This document shows, one piece after another, positions 9,876-19,759 of a stretch of DNA of 64,000 nucleotides. Source of the stretch: Streptomyces sp. ISL-96. Lineage in GTDB: Bacteria > Actinomycetota > Actinomycetes > Streptomycetales > Streptomycetaceae. The notes below the pieces were generated by a model, which was not told where the DNA came from, made no database searches, and saw only the letters and a program-made list of their open reading frames with translations. The DNA lies in assembly GCF_018614035.1 (NCBI RefSeq), contig NZ_JAGGPA010000015.1:1-64000 (forward strand). The letters run 5' to 3'. The translations under genes and the position numbers were made by a program. Numbering within the stretch: the first letter of the stretch is position 1; every line of letters begins with the position of its first letter.

Positions 9876-10250
9876 TCAAAGCCGCCTTCCGGCTCTCCGG
9901 GAGGCGGCTTTGCCGTACCCCCGCCGTACGACCACCCACGACACCACGAAGAACACCGGCAGGCTGATCCCCAGCAGCGTCGCGGCACCAGTGAACGCAC
10001 TCGTCACAAGGTCACCGTCCAGGTGGGCCACACCCTGGTAGTAGCCGGCCACGACGACCATCAGCAGCACGTATCCGCCGACCGCGGTGCCGACCACCTG
10101 ACGGACCACGCCGGGCCATCCCCGTCTCCTGGCAGCCCGAGCGGGCCTTACCGACTGTCGGCGCTGCAGGCGCAGGCCGACGGCGAGGTACCCCACGACC
10201 AGCAGGTAGCCGATCAGCATGAGGGCGATGTTCAGCGCGAGGGGAAGCAC
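9876..10250 (-). CDS. Small three-helix membrane protein of unknown function
   Basis: A 124-residue protein with three predicted transmembrane segments: one at the start (LNIALMLIGYLLVVGYLAVG), one near residue 65 (GGYVLLMVVVAGYY) and one near 100 (LLGISLPVFFVVSWVVV), ending in a basic tail. The GTG at 10250 is chosen because GGAGG lies about 9 nt upstream; the longer frame overlaps the preceding gene and is not protein-like. The last codons lie inside the terminator of the convergent reductase gene. It follows the small gene at 10282-10518 by 31 nt and probably shares its transcript. No function can be assigned. Confidence 0.65.
   Translation of the reverse strand: MLPLALNIALMLIGYLLVVGYLAVGLRLQRRQSVRPARAARRRGWPGVVRQVVGTAVGGYVLLMVVVAGYYQGVAHLDGDLVTSAFTGAATLLGISLPVFFVVSWVVVRRGYGKAASRRAGRRL
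9877..9912 (+). terminator. Terminator after the FprA-like gene
   Basis: Arms CAAAGCCGCCT (9877-9887) and AGGCGGCTTTG (9902-9912) form a perfect 11-bp stem with a 14-nt loop, 13 nt after the stop. The convergent gene ends within it. Confidence 0.8.
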
Positions 10251-10281
10251 GGGAGGCGCCCTCCGACCCACTGATGAGGTG

Positions 10282-10518
10282 TCAAGACGGGTCCTGGAGG
10301 AGGAAGTGCCAGCCGCGTACGAAGGTGTGCCACCCCCACCACAGCCACAGCGCGAAGAGCGTCCACCGCCCCACGGGATAGCGCATGACGGCGTCAACGG
10401 CGTCGCTGAGGGTGGGAAAGCTGTCACCGGCCCGGATCAGACCGATGCCCTCCCAGGCGAAGATGGCGCCGAACAGAACCGCCCAGACGAGATACCCGAT
10501 CACCGGATGCGCCGCCAC
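10282..10518 (-). CDS. DUF6186-like small membrane protein
   Basis: A 78-residue protein with one clear N-terminal transmembrane helix (PVIGYLVWAVLFGAIFAWEG) and a Trp-rich C-terminal segment (WTLFALWLWWGWHTFVRGWH) that probably forms a second. The pattern matches what I remember as DUF6186, an actinobacterial family of unknown function. GTG start at 10518 with GGGAGG 6 nt upstream. It probably forms a two-gene unit with the three-helix membrane protein downstream. Confidence 0.7.
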   Translation of the reverse strand: MAAHPVIGYLVWAVLFGAIFAWEGIGLIRAGDSFPTLSDAVDAVMRYPVGRWTLFALWLWWGWHTFVRGWHFLLQDPS

Positions 10519-10709
10519 CGCCGACCTCCCACGCTCATACGAGTTCGCGCACTGCCAGACCGATCATCCGCCACGACTGGCAGGAACGGCCGGATGCGGC
10601 GCGCGATACGTGAGGTGCCCTCCGGGGGGCGTCGTGGCGGGCGGGCGGCTGACGGTACGCGGGCTCCCTTACTCCCTGGGGAGTAAGGAGGGATCGATTC
10701 AGGATCGAT

Positions 10710-11405
10710 TCAGGAAGGTGTACGCGCCGTCGCCAGCAGCCGGGCCGTGTCATCCGGGCAGATCAGCAGCGCGCCGCCGACGATCGCCAGTACCTCCCGC
10801 TCGGCCGGGCTGTACGGGCCGTCGGCGAGGGCGATCCGGGCACCTTGCAGCAGGATCGATTCGCGGCCGCCGGGGGCGAGGTGCGGGGCCAGCGGTTCCA
10901 GGGCCTCGTGCAGTTCGATCGCGAGCGCGGCGCCGCAGGGCTCACTGGTGCCCTCGTACGCCCCGGGAAGGCGGCCGGTGTCGGCGGCGAGGGCGTCGAT
11001 GAGGGTGGTGAGCTGGTCCTCGGTGCATTCGTCGTACCCGGCGGCGCGCACCGCGGCGACGGCGGTCACCCTGACCGTACGGGAGGACGTGCCGCCCGCG
11101 GCGAGGACGGCGAGGGCGACGGTGTGGACGGCGTCGCGGAGCATCGCGGAGAAGCGGACGGTGGTGGGGTGGTCGAGCGCCTCGGTGCCGAAGCGGCCCT
11201 GACAGGCGGCGCATTCGATGACCGGGCCGGCGTAACCGCGCGGCAGCAGCGGGATGCCGAGGACGGTGAAGCGTCTGCGCCCGGTCCGGCGGCGGTAGTT
11301 GCGGTCACCGCCGCAATCCGGGCAAAAGAAGTCACCGTCGCCGACGGTGTTCCATGCGGTGCGAATGCCCCATACGCATTGTTTCCGCCCTCGGGCTGGC
11401 AGCAC
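10710..11405 (-). CDS. TerB-family protein with N-terminal zinc ribbon
   Basis: A 231-residue protein. The N terminus contains a zinc-ribbon pair (FFCPDCGGDRNYRRR and IECAACQGRF), followed by an all-helical TerB-like domain of about 140 residues ending in LADGPYSPAEREVLAIVGGA, an acidic helical pattern typical of TerB/DjlA-type metal-binding domains. TerB proteins are linked to tellurite resistance and membrane stress; the exact role of this version is unknown. The GTG at 11405 is preferred because GGAGG lies 6 nt upstream. Monocistronic. Confidence 0.8.
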   Translation of the reverse strand: MLPARGRKQCVWGIRTAWNTVGDGDFFCPDCGGDRNYRRRTGRRRFTVLGIPLLPRGYAGPVIECAACQGRFGTEALDHPTTVRFSAMLRDAVHTVALAVLAAGGTSSRTVRVTAVAAVRAAGYDECTEDQLTTLIDALAADTGRLPGAYEGTSEPCGAALAIELHEALEPLAPHLAPGGRESILLQGARIALADGPYSPAEREVLAIVGGALLICPDDTARLLATARTPS

Positions 11406-11508
11406 TTCGCACCTCCGTAACGCTCCGGCAACACTGCCGCGTTGCCGTGATGTTAGCCACATCACCGACGCCGCGTCAGCACCCTCCCGCGCCAAGAGGA
11501 ACGCAAAA

Positions 11509-11542
11509 CGCCGGGCGTGGCCGAAAATCGACCCGCCCGGCG
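11509..11542 (-). terminator. Terminator after leuA
   Basis: Arms CGCCGGGCG (11509-11517) and CGCCCGGCG (11534-11542) form a 9-bp stem; on the minus strand it is followed by TTTTGCG. It lies 33 nt beyond the leuA stop. Confidence 0.8.
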
Positions 11543-11574
11543 CTTGAGAACCGGAGCCTGGAAGCCTTAGCCCC

Positions 11575-13530
<1,956 letters not shown>

Positions 13531-13638
13531 GCTTCCCCGATAACGGGCGGGTAACGGGCGAAAGTGATCCATCACTCGATTTCATCAATCATGGTCGCAA
13601 GTAGTGACAGTGAGGTGACGCAGTGCCACATTGCGGCC

Positions 13639-14700
13639 ATGAAGGCCACACACCCCGTGTTCTGCACCATCGTGCCGCCCCACGTCCTCGACAAGCTCGC
13701 CCAGGCCCAGGACCCCGCGCTCGCGGGCCCCGCCCGCCGGACCCTCGAAGCGGACGCCGCGCAGCGCACCCATCGCCGGCTCACCACGGTGCTCGGCGCG
13801 CCGCCGGCCGCCGCGCCGGACGGCGGCGCGGCCGCGAACACACCGCACCGCACGCTCTACGACGCGCAGCACCGCGAGCAGCTGCCAGGGATCAAAGTCC
13901 GCGGCGAGGGCGACGAGCCCGGTCAGGACGCGACGGTCAACCGGGCGTACGCGGGGCTGGGTGCGACGTTCGAACTCCTGCTGAAGGCCTTCGAGCGCGA
14001 CTCCATCGACGGGAACGGGCTGCCGCTCGTCGCGACCGTCCACTACGGCGAGAACTACGGAAACGCCTTCTGGAACGGCGAGCAGATGGTCTTCGGCGAC
14101 GGCGACGAGATCTTCCGCGACTTCACCCTCCCCGTGGACGTCATCGCCCACGAGCTCGCGCACGGCCTGACGCAGTACACGGCGAACTTCACGTACTTCG
14201 GGCAGCCCGGCGCGCTGAACGAATCCGTGTCGGACGTCTTCGGCTCCCTGGTCAAGCAGTACGTCAACGAACAGACCGCCGACCGGGCCGACTGGCTGAT
14301 CGGCGCGGGCCTGCTGGCCGAGCGCGTCACCGGTGTGGCCCTGCGCTCCATGAAGGCTCCCGGCACGGCGTACGACGACGACGTACTCGGCAAGGACCCG
14401 CAGCCCGCGACGATGGACGAGTACGTCCGCACGGGGCGGGACAACGGCGGCGTCCACATCAACTCCGGCATCCCCAACCACGCCTTCTACCTGCTGGCCA
14501 CCGCCCTCGGCGGCAAGGCGTGGGAGGAGGCCGGCCAGATCTGGTACGACACCCTGACCGCCGGGACCCTCCAGGTCGACGCGAGCTTCGCCGACTTCGC
14601 CCGCGCCACGGTGGCCGCCGCGCGCGGCCGTTTCGGTGACGGCAAGGAGCTGGAGGCTCTGCTGAAAGCGTGGTCCACGGTCGGGGTGCCTACCGGCTGA
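13639..14700 (+). CDS. M4-family metallopeptidase, protealysin-like
   Basis: Thermolysin-family zinc endopeptidase of 353 residues. Zinc ligands and catalytic residues are present: HELAH (His171, Glu172, His175), GALNESVSD (Glu195) and GGVHINSG (His273). There is no signal peptide. Instead the N terminus has a short propeptide with VFCTIVPPHVLDKL, which matches the PPL-type motif of protealysin-like precursors rather than the long FTP/PepSY prodomain of secreted thermolysins. Such enzymes act in the cytoplasm or leave by a non-classical route. ATG 13639 gives the family-like start; GTG 13615 is an alternative. The next gene encodes a likely inhibitor. Confidence 0.92.
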   Translation: MKATHPVFCTIVPPHVLDKLAQAQDPALAGPARRTLEADAAQRTHRRLTTVLGAPPAAAPDGGAAANTPHRTLYDAQHREQLPGIKVRGEGDEPGQDATVNRAYAGLGATFELLLKAFERDSIDGNGLPLVATVHYGENYGNAFWNGEQMVFGDGDEIFRDFTLPVDVIAHELAHGLTQYTANFTYFGQPGALNESVSDVFGSLVKQYVNEQTADRADWLIGAGLLAERVTGVALRSMKAPGTAYDDDVLGKDPQPATMDEYVRTGRDNGGVHINSGIPNHAFYLLATALGGKAWEEAGQIWYDTLTAGTLQVDASFADFARATVAAARGRFGDGKELEALLKAWSTVGVPTG

Positions 14701-14726
14701 GCCCTATCCGTACTAGAACGGGACGC

Positions 14727-14993
14727 ATGCGAATTGGGGTAAGGCGTACAGGCGGATTCGCCGGCATCGAGCGGTACGCCGAGGTGGACACCTCGGAACG
14801 GCCCGACGCGGGCGAGTGGCACGCCCTGGCCGAGGAGGCGGCCGCCGACGGCCGGGGCACGCCGCCCATCGGCGTACCGGACGGATTCAGCTACCAGATC
14901 ACGATCGACGGGAAGACCGTCTACTGCGCGGATCCACGACTGACCGAGGCGCAGAGCCGGCTCATCTCGCAGGTCTTGAAGGAAGGGGCCTAA
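14727..14993 (+). CDS. Emfourin-type inhibitor of the adjacent M4 peptidase
   Basis: An 88-residue protein, beginning MRIGVRRTGGFAGIERYAEV and containing PDGFSYQITIDGKTVYCADP. The opening RxGGFAG segment, the single FSYxI(x)xDG beta strand and the size match emfourin, the protein inhibitor encoded beside protealysin-like peptidases. The start at 14727 is 26 nt after the peptidase stop, so the two are almost certainly cotranscribed. Its expected job is to hold the mature cytoplasmic peptidase inactive. Assignment rests on sequence resemblance recalled from the family plus gene linkage. Confidence 0.75.
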   Translation: MRIGVRRTGGFAGIERYAEVDTSERPDAGEWHALAEEAAADGRGTPPIGVPDGFSYQITIDGKTVYCADPRLTEAQSRLISQVLKEGA

Positions 14994-15003
14994 AAGGAGG
15001 GGC

Positions 15004-15039
15004 GTGACGGGTCAGCCGGATGATCTGATGCGCGGATGA
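15004..15039 (+). CDS. Micro-ORF with a perfect ribosome-binding site before the acetyltransferase
   Basis: GTG at 15004 follows AAAGGAGGGG, one of the strongest Shine-Dalgarno sequences in the window, and encodes 11 residues (MTGQPDDLMRG). Its TGA overlaps the ATG of the acetyltransferase (ATGA), while that ATG has no good ribosome-binding site of its own. The simplest reading is a coupling leader that loads ribosomes for the downstream gene. The peptide is not recognisable. Confidence 0.45.
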   Translation: MTGQPDDLMRG

Positions 15040-15857
15040 CTTCTGCCACCACCGACCTCCTCACCCGGCTCGAGCGCTACTACGACGCCGTGCCGCGCTC
15101 CGTGGCCCGCGCCGAGGACTTCGGGCCGCTGACCCTGTTCGTACGGAACGGGCCGGGCCACCCGTACTACGCCCGGCCGACGCCGGGATGGACCGGCGCT
15201 CCGGTGACCGCCACCGATGTGCACAGGGTCCGGGCGCGGCAGCGGGAGCTGGGCGTACCCGAGGCGTTCGAGTGGGTGCCGGAGACGACTCCGGACCTGG
15301 GCGCCGCTCTGGAGGAGACCGGCCTGGTGCTGCGGGAGCGCCCGCTGATGCTCCTGGAGGACGAGGGGCTCGCGGCGGCGCCGCACCCGCTGGTACGCGT
15401 GCTCGCCGCCGACGATCCGGCACTCCCGGGCGCGCTCGCCGTCCCGCACCTCGCCTTCGCCGACCTCGGTACGGCGGTGGGAGTGGCCGGACCGGACGAA
15501 CTCGCCGCCATGATCGCAACCCTGAAGGCCGACGACGCCGGCTCGGTGGAGCGCGTCGCGGGGCGAATCCTGGCCGGCGAGTCAGTCGTGGCCGCCGCGG
15601 TCGAGGACGGCGTGGTGCTCTGCGCGGGCCAGTACCTTCCGGTGCGTACGGCCACCGAGATAGTCGGCGTGGGCACGCTGCCGTCGGCCCGCCGCCGGGG
15701 CCTTGCGGTCGCGGTCACGGCAGCACTGGCCGCGGACGCACGCTCACGCGGCATCGACACGGTTTTCCTGACCGCGACGGACGACGCGGTCGCCCGGATC
15801 TACGCCCGGGTGGGCTTCCGGCGCATCGGCACGGCGATGGAGGCGTCGGCCGAATAA
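15036..15857 (+). CDS. GNAT-family N-acetyltransferase
   Basis: A 273-residue acyl-CoA-dependent transferase. The C-terminal half carries the GNAT acetyl-CoA loop and flanking elements: EIVGVGTLPSARRRGLAVAV (motif A with R-R-x-G-x-A), then VFLTATDDAVARIYARVGFRRIG (motif B). The N-terminal half (residues 1-130) is a divergent domain that may set substrate specificity. Substrate is unknown. It is probably in the same transcript as the peptidase and inhibitor genes, with a micro-ORF overlapping its start; ATG 15036 is the only convincing start in this frame. Confidence 0.85.
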   Translation: MTSATTDLLTRLERYYDAVPRSVARAEDFGPLTLFVRNGPGHPYYARPTPGWTGAPVTATDVHRVRARQRELGVPEAFEWVPETTPDLGAALEETGLVLRERPLMLLEDEGLAAAPHPLVRVLAADDPALPGALAVPHLAFADLGTAVGVAGPDELAAMIATLKADDAGSVERVAGRILAGESVVAAAVEDGVVLCAGQYLPVRTATEIVGVGTLPSARRRGLAVAVTAALAADARSRGIDTVFLTATDDAVARIYARVGFRRIGTAMEASAE

Positions 15858-15978
15858 GGCCGGACATGGCGAAGCTCTGCGGCGGCCGCGTCCGGCTCAT
15901 CGCCATCTGACACTTCTCACTCCCCCACTCCCCCCACTCCCCATTGACAGGGTTACCGGCGGTACAGAGCATCTCTGC

Positions 15979-17346
15979 ATGACGACGCCGCCGCGCCAGC
16001 TGCCCCGCTTCCCCGTCAACTTCCTCTGGGGAGTGTCGACTTCGGCCCAGCAGATCGAGGGCGCGGTGGACGAGGGCGGGCGGGGGCCGTCCTCGTGGGA
16101 CGCGTTCGCCGCCGAGCCGGGGCGGTTCAAGGACGGCTCGGACGCGTCCGTGGCGACCGACCACTACCACCGGTATCCCGAGGACGTGGCGCTGCTCAAA
16201 GACCTCGGCGTCGGGGCGTACCGCTTCTCCGTGGCCTGGTCGCGGGTGCTGCCGACGGGCGCCGGGGCGGTCAGTAAGGCCGGGCTCGGCTTCTACGACC
16301 GGCTCGTCGACGAGCTGTGCGCGGCGGGCGTACGCCCCGTGCCGACCCTCTTCCACTGGGACACCCCGCTCGCGCTGGAGCAGGCCGGTGGCTGGCTGGA
16401 GCGGGACACGGCGTACCGGTTCGCGGAGTACGCCGAGGTGGTGGCCGCCAGGCTCGGGGACCGCGTGGAGCGCTGGATCACCCTGAACGAACCGGCCGAG
16501 CTGACGCTGCTCGGGTACGGGCTGGGGGAGCACGCCCCCGGCAAGCGGCTGCTCTTCGACGCGCTGCCCGTGGCCCACCACCAGCTCCTGGGGCACGGTC
16601 TGGCCGTACAGGCGCTGCGGGCCCGGGGCGGCGGCACGTACAGCATCGGGATCGCGAACTCGCACGGGCCGGTGTGGTCGGCGTCGGAAAGCGACGAGGA
16701 CAAGGGTGCGGCCGACTTCTACGACCTGCTGCTCAACCGCTTGTTCGCGGATCCGCTGCTGCTCGGACACTATCCGGACGGAATCGACGAGATGCTGCCC
16801 GGCCCGGTGGCCGAGGACCTCGGCGTCATCGCGCAGCCGCTCGACCGGTACGGGATCAACTACTACCAGCCGACGCTGGTGGGGGCTCCCGGCCCGGACG
16901 CGCCGACCCACTTCGCGGGCATCGGGATACCGCCGGAAATGCCCTTCTCCGTACGGGAGATCGAGGGCCACCCGCGTACCGCCTTCGGCTGGCCGGTCGT
17001 CCCCGCCGCGCTGACCGAGCTGCTGACGTCCTTCCGGGACCGGTACGGCGACCGGCTGCCACCCGTGGTCATCACGGAGAACGGCTGCTCGTACGACGGC
17101 CTGGACGACCAGGAGCGGATCGCCTTCCTCGACGGCCATCTGCGGGCGCTGCACCGGGCCATGGAGGCGGGCGTCGACGTACGCGGCTACTTCGTCTGGT
17201 CGCTGCTGGACAACTTCGAGTGGGCCGAGGGGTACGCCCAGCGCTTCGGCCTCGTCCATATCGACTACGAGACGCTCGCCCGGACGCCGAAGGCGTCGTT
17301 CCGCTGGCTGCGGGACGCCTTGCGCGAGCAGCGGGCGCGGGGGTGA
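15979..17346 (+). CDS. GH1 beta-glucosidase
   Basis: Retaining glycoside hydrolase family 1 enzyme, 455 residues, cytoplasmic (no signal peptide). It contains the N-terminal FLWGVSTSAQQIEGAVDEGG, the acid/base Glu171 in WITLNEPAE, and the nucleophile Glu367 in PVVITENGCSYD, followed by SLLDNFEWAEGYAQRFGL, the aglycone-site Trp and Glu. Likely cleaves cellobiose or other beta-glucosides taken up by an ABC importer, but no transporter is adjacent, so the natural substrate is open. It ends 3 nt before the convergent era gene. Confidence 0.95.
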   Translation: MTTPPRQLPRFPVNFLWGVSTSAQQIEGAVDEGGRGPSSWDAFAAEPGRFKDGSDASVATDHYHRYPEDVALLKDLGVGAYRFSVAWSRVLPTGAGAVSKAGLGFYDRLVDELCAAGVRPVPTLFHWDTPLALEQAGGWLERDTAYRFAEYAEVVAARLGDRVERWITLNEPAELTLLGYGLGEHAPGKRLLFDALPVAHHQLLGHGLAVQALRARGGGTYSIGIANSHGPVWSASESDEDKGAADFYDLLLNRLFADPLLLGHYPDGIDEMLPGPVAEDLGVIAQPLDRYGINYYQPTLVGAPGPDAPTHFAGIGIPPEMPFSVREIEGHPRTAFGWPVVPAALTELLTSFRDRYGDRLPPVVITENGCSYDGLDDQERIAFLDGHLRALHRAMEAGVDVRGYFVWSLLDNFEWAEGYAQRFGLVHIDYETLARTPKASFRWLRDALREQRARG

Positions 17347-17349
17347 GGA

Positions 17350-18291
17350 TCAGAAGCCGAGCTTGCGCAGCTGCTTCGGGTCCCGCTGCCAGTCCTTGGC
17401 GACCTTCACGTGCAGGTCGAGGAAGACCGGCGTACCCAGCAGCGCCTCGATGTGCTTGCGCGACTTCGTACCGACGTCCTTCAGGCGCTTGCCCTTGGGG
17501 CCGATGATGATGCCCTTCTGGCTGGGGCGCTCGATGTAGACGTTCGCGTGGATGTCGAGGAGCGGCTTGTCGGCCGGGCGGTCCTCGCGGGGCAGCATCT
17601 CCTCGACGACGACCGCGATGGAGTGCGGCAGCTCGTCCCGTACGCCTTCGAGGGCGGCCTCGCGGATCAGCTCCGCGACCATCACCATCTCGGGCTCGTC
17701 GGTGAGGTCGCCCTCGGGGTAGAGCGGCGGGCTCTCGGGGAGGAGCGGGATGAGCAGGTCGGCTAGGAGCGAGACCTGGCTGCCGGCGACGGCGGACACC
17801 GGGACGATCTCCTGCCACTCGAAGCCGAGCTCCTTGGAGAGCTGGTCGATGGCGATGAGCTGTTCGGCGAGCTGCTTGGAGTCGACGAGGTCGGTCTTGG
17901 TGACGATCGCGACCTTCGGCGTCTTCTTGATGCCCGCGAGTTCCTTGGCGATGAATTTGTCGCCGGGGCCGAGCTTCTGGTCGGCGGGCAGGCAGAAGCC
18001 GATCACGTCGACCTCGGCCCAGGTGGTGCGTACGACGTCGTTGAGGCGCTCGCCCAGCAGCGTGCGCGGCTTGTGCAGGCCCGGGGTGTCGACCAGGATC
18101 AGCTGCGCTTCGGGGCGGTGCACGATCCCGCGCACGGTGTGGCGGGTGGTCTGCGGCCGGCTGGAGGTGATGGCGACCTTCTGGCCGACCAGAGCGTTCG
18201 TCAGGGTGGACTTGCCCGCGTTCGGGCGGCCGACGAAGCAGGCGAAGCCGGCCCGGTGGGGGGCCTCGGAAGACTGGGTGCGAGCGCTCAT
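17350..18291 (-). CDS. era: GTPase Era
   Basis: Ribosome-assembly GTPase that binds the 3' end of 16S rRNA. The 313-residue protein has the G1 loop GRPNAGKST, switch region SSRPQTTRHTVRGI, G3 DTPG, G4 TKTD and a C-terminal KH domain with IIGPKGKRLKDVGTKSRKHI. The ATG at 18291 is preferred to the one at 18300 because GGGAG lies about 10 nt upstream of it but only about 1 nt before the other. The gene upstream on the same strand encodes a cytidine-deaminase-like protein, an echo of the common cdd-era neighbourhood. Confidence 0.95.
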   Translation of the reverse strand: MSARTQSSEAPHRAGFACFVGRPNAGKSTLTNALVGQKVAITSSRPQTTRHTVRGIVHRPEAQLILVDTPGLHKPRTLLGERLNDVVRTTWAEVDVIGFCLPADQKLGPGDKFIAKELAGIKKTPKVAIVTKTDLVDSKQLAEQLIAIDQLSKELGFEWQEIVPVSAVAGSQVSLLADLLIPLLPESPPLYPEGDLTDEPEMVMVAELIREAALEGVRDELPHSIAVVVEEMLPREDRPADKPLLDIHANVYIERPSQKGIIIGPKGKRLKDVGTKSRKHIEALLGTPVFLDLHVKVAKDWQRDPKQLRKLGF

Positions 18292-18397
18292 GCGTGCCAT
18301 TCTCCCCGATGTACGCCGTCGGCCCGACCAGTGCCGCCGGGGAGCGCCCCTGCGGGGCCCGCCGGCAGGGCGTCCCGGAGGCTGCTGGGCTCAGAGG

Positions 18398-18760
18398 TCA
18401 GCCCGCCGTCACGCTCACCCGCAGCGCCCCATCCGGCCCCGCCACCAGCACCGGCGTCCCGGGACCGCCAAGGTCACGCACCGCCGCGCGGTCCTCCTCC
18501 GACGCCGTGTCCGCGTCCGTCACCACCGCCGCCGCCTCCAGCGACTTCGCCCCGCTCGCGACGGCCATCGCGACCGCCGTCCGCAACGCGCTCAGCTTGA
18601 GGGAGTCCAGCTCGACACTCCCGGCGACATACGTCCGCCCCGTCTCGTCCCGCACCGCCGCCCCCTCCGGCACCTCATTACGCGCACGCGCACTGCGCGC
18701 CAGCGTGATGATCTTGCGGTCCTCAGGGTCGAGTTCAGTGCTCGGCGTCGTCTCAGTCAT
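18398..18760 (-). CDS. Cytidine-deaminase-fold protein without zinc ligands
   Basis: A 120-residue protein with the pattern of a cytidine deaminase: an N-terminal helix with ITLARSARARNEVPEGAAVR, then YVAGSVELDSLKLSALRTAV, which aligns with the GxNVENASYGLxLCAERxAL region of active enzymes. The zinc-binding and catalytic residues are lost: LCAER reads LSALR, and there is no C-terminal PCxxC. It therefore looks catalytically inactive and may bind nucleosides or act with Era, which follows 106 nt downstream. Automated pipelines may label it cytidine deaminase; the sequence does not support activity. Confidence 0.75.
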   Translation of the reverse strand: MTETTPSTELDPEDRKIITLARSARARNEVPEGAAVRDETGRTYVAGSVELDSLKLSALRTAVAMAVASGAKSLEAAAVVTDADTASEEDRAAVRDLGGPGTPVLVAGPDGALRVSVTAG

Positions 18761-18787
18761 GCCCAGAGCATAAGGAAGGAAGCCTGA

Positions 18788-19666
18788 TCAGCCCGCGACC
18801 GGGTACAGCGACCCGCGCCGCCCCTCCGGCGATGCCAGCCACTCCAGCTTCGCCGCCGTCTCCGCCTCCGGGAGCGCCGTGTGCAGCACGATCGTCAGGT
18901 CGGGGCGGGCCGGCACGCGCAGCTGGGTCGACTCCACGACGAGCGTGCCGACGACCGGATGCTCCATCTCCTTGCGGACCTGCCCGCCGGGCGCGATGTC
19001 GCGCCGCTCCCACAGTTCGGCGAACTCCGGCGAGAGTTCCCTCACCTCGTCGACGACCGCGCGAAAGCCCTCGTCGTCCGGCCGGTCCGAGCACGCCGCC
19101 CGGTACTGGGCCACGACATTCGCCGCGTTCTGGCTCCAGCTCTTCGCCCTGGAGCGGTAGATCGGGTCGGTGAAGAAAGCGACCAGGCAGTTCTGGGTGA
19201 TCCCGGGCCGCATGCCCAGGACCGCGCCCGCCGCGTCGTTGTACATGATCGTGTTCCAGTACGCGTCCATGATGTGCGCGGGGTACGGCATCCAGGCCTC
19301 GATCAGCCGGCGCAGCCCCGCGCACATGTCGGCATTGCGCGGATCGACCTCCGGCGCGGGCGGGTTCAGCCCGGCCAGGACGTACAGGTGACGGCGCTCC
19401 ACGCTGCTGAGCCGCAGCACCCGCCCCACCGAGTCGAGCACCTGCGCCGAGACCGTGATGTCCCGGCCCTGCTCCAGCCACTGGTACCAGGAGACGCCGA
19501 CGCCCGCGAGCACCGCGACCTCCTCCCGGCGCAGTCCGGGCGTACGCCGCCGGGCGCCGCCGTCCGGAAGTCCCGCCTCAGCGGGGCTGACCCTGGCTCG
19601 CCTGCTCATGAGGAACTCGCGCAGTTCGCCGAGACGGTGCGCCTTGAGATCGACCGGTGTAGCCAC
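18788..19666 (-). CDS. Helix-turn-helix regulator with MmyB-like ligand domain
   Basis: A 292-residue transcription factor. The N-terminal Xre-type helix-turn-helix spans about residues 10-75 (RRTPGLRREEVAVLAGVGVS then WYQWLEQGRDI), and the remainder is the MmyB-like ligand-binding domain with SPVERRHLYVLAGL-type and AYWNTIMYNDAAGAVLG segments. GTG 19666 has GGGGGAG 4 nt upstream. It is divergent from the MFS exporter gene at 19760 with a 93-nt shared promoter region, so it most likely controls that exporter and itself in response to a small molecule. Confidence 0.9.
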   Translation of the reverse strand: MATPVDLKAHRLGELREFLMSRRARVSPAEAGLPDGGARRRTPGLRREEVAVLAGVGVSWYQWLEQGRDITVSAQVLDSVGRVLRLSSVERRHLYVLAGLNPPAPEVDPRNADMCAGLRRLIEAWMPYPAHIMDAYWNTIMYNDAAGAVLGMRPGITQNCLVAFFTDPIYRSRAKSWSQNAANVVAQYRAACSDRPDDEGFRAVVDEVRELSPEFAELWERRDIAPGGQVRKEMEHPVVGTLVVESTQLRVPARPDLTIVLHTALPEAETAAKLEWLASPEGRRGSLYPVAG

Positions 19667-19759
19667 GTACTCCCCCTGTTCTGCGGCTGCCTGGTGGTGG
19701 CACCAACAGGATAAGTTCCCGCTCCCCACGGCTATTCCTGCGGCCGCAAGGTGTCGACC

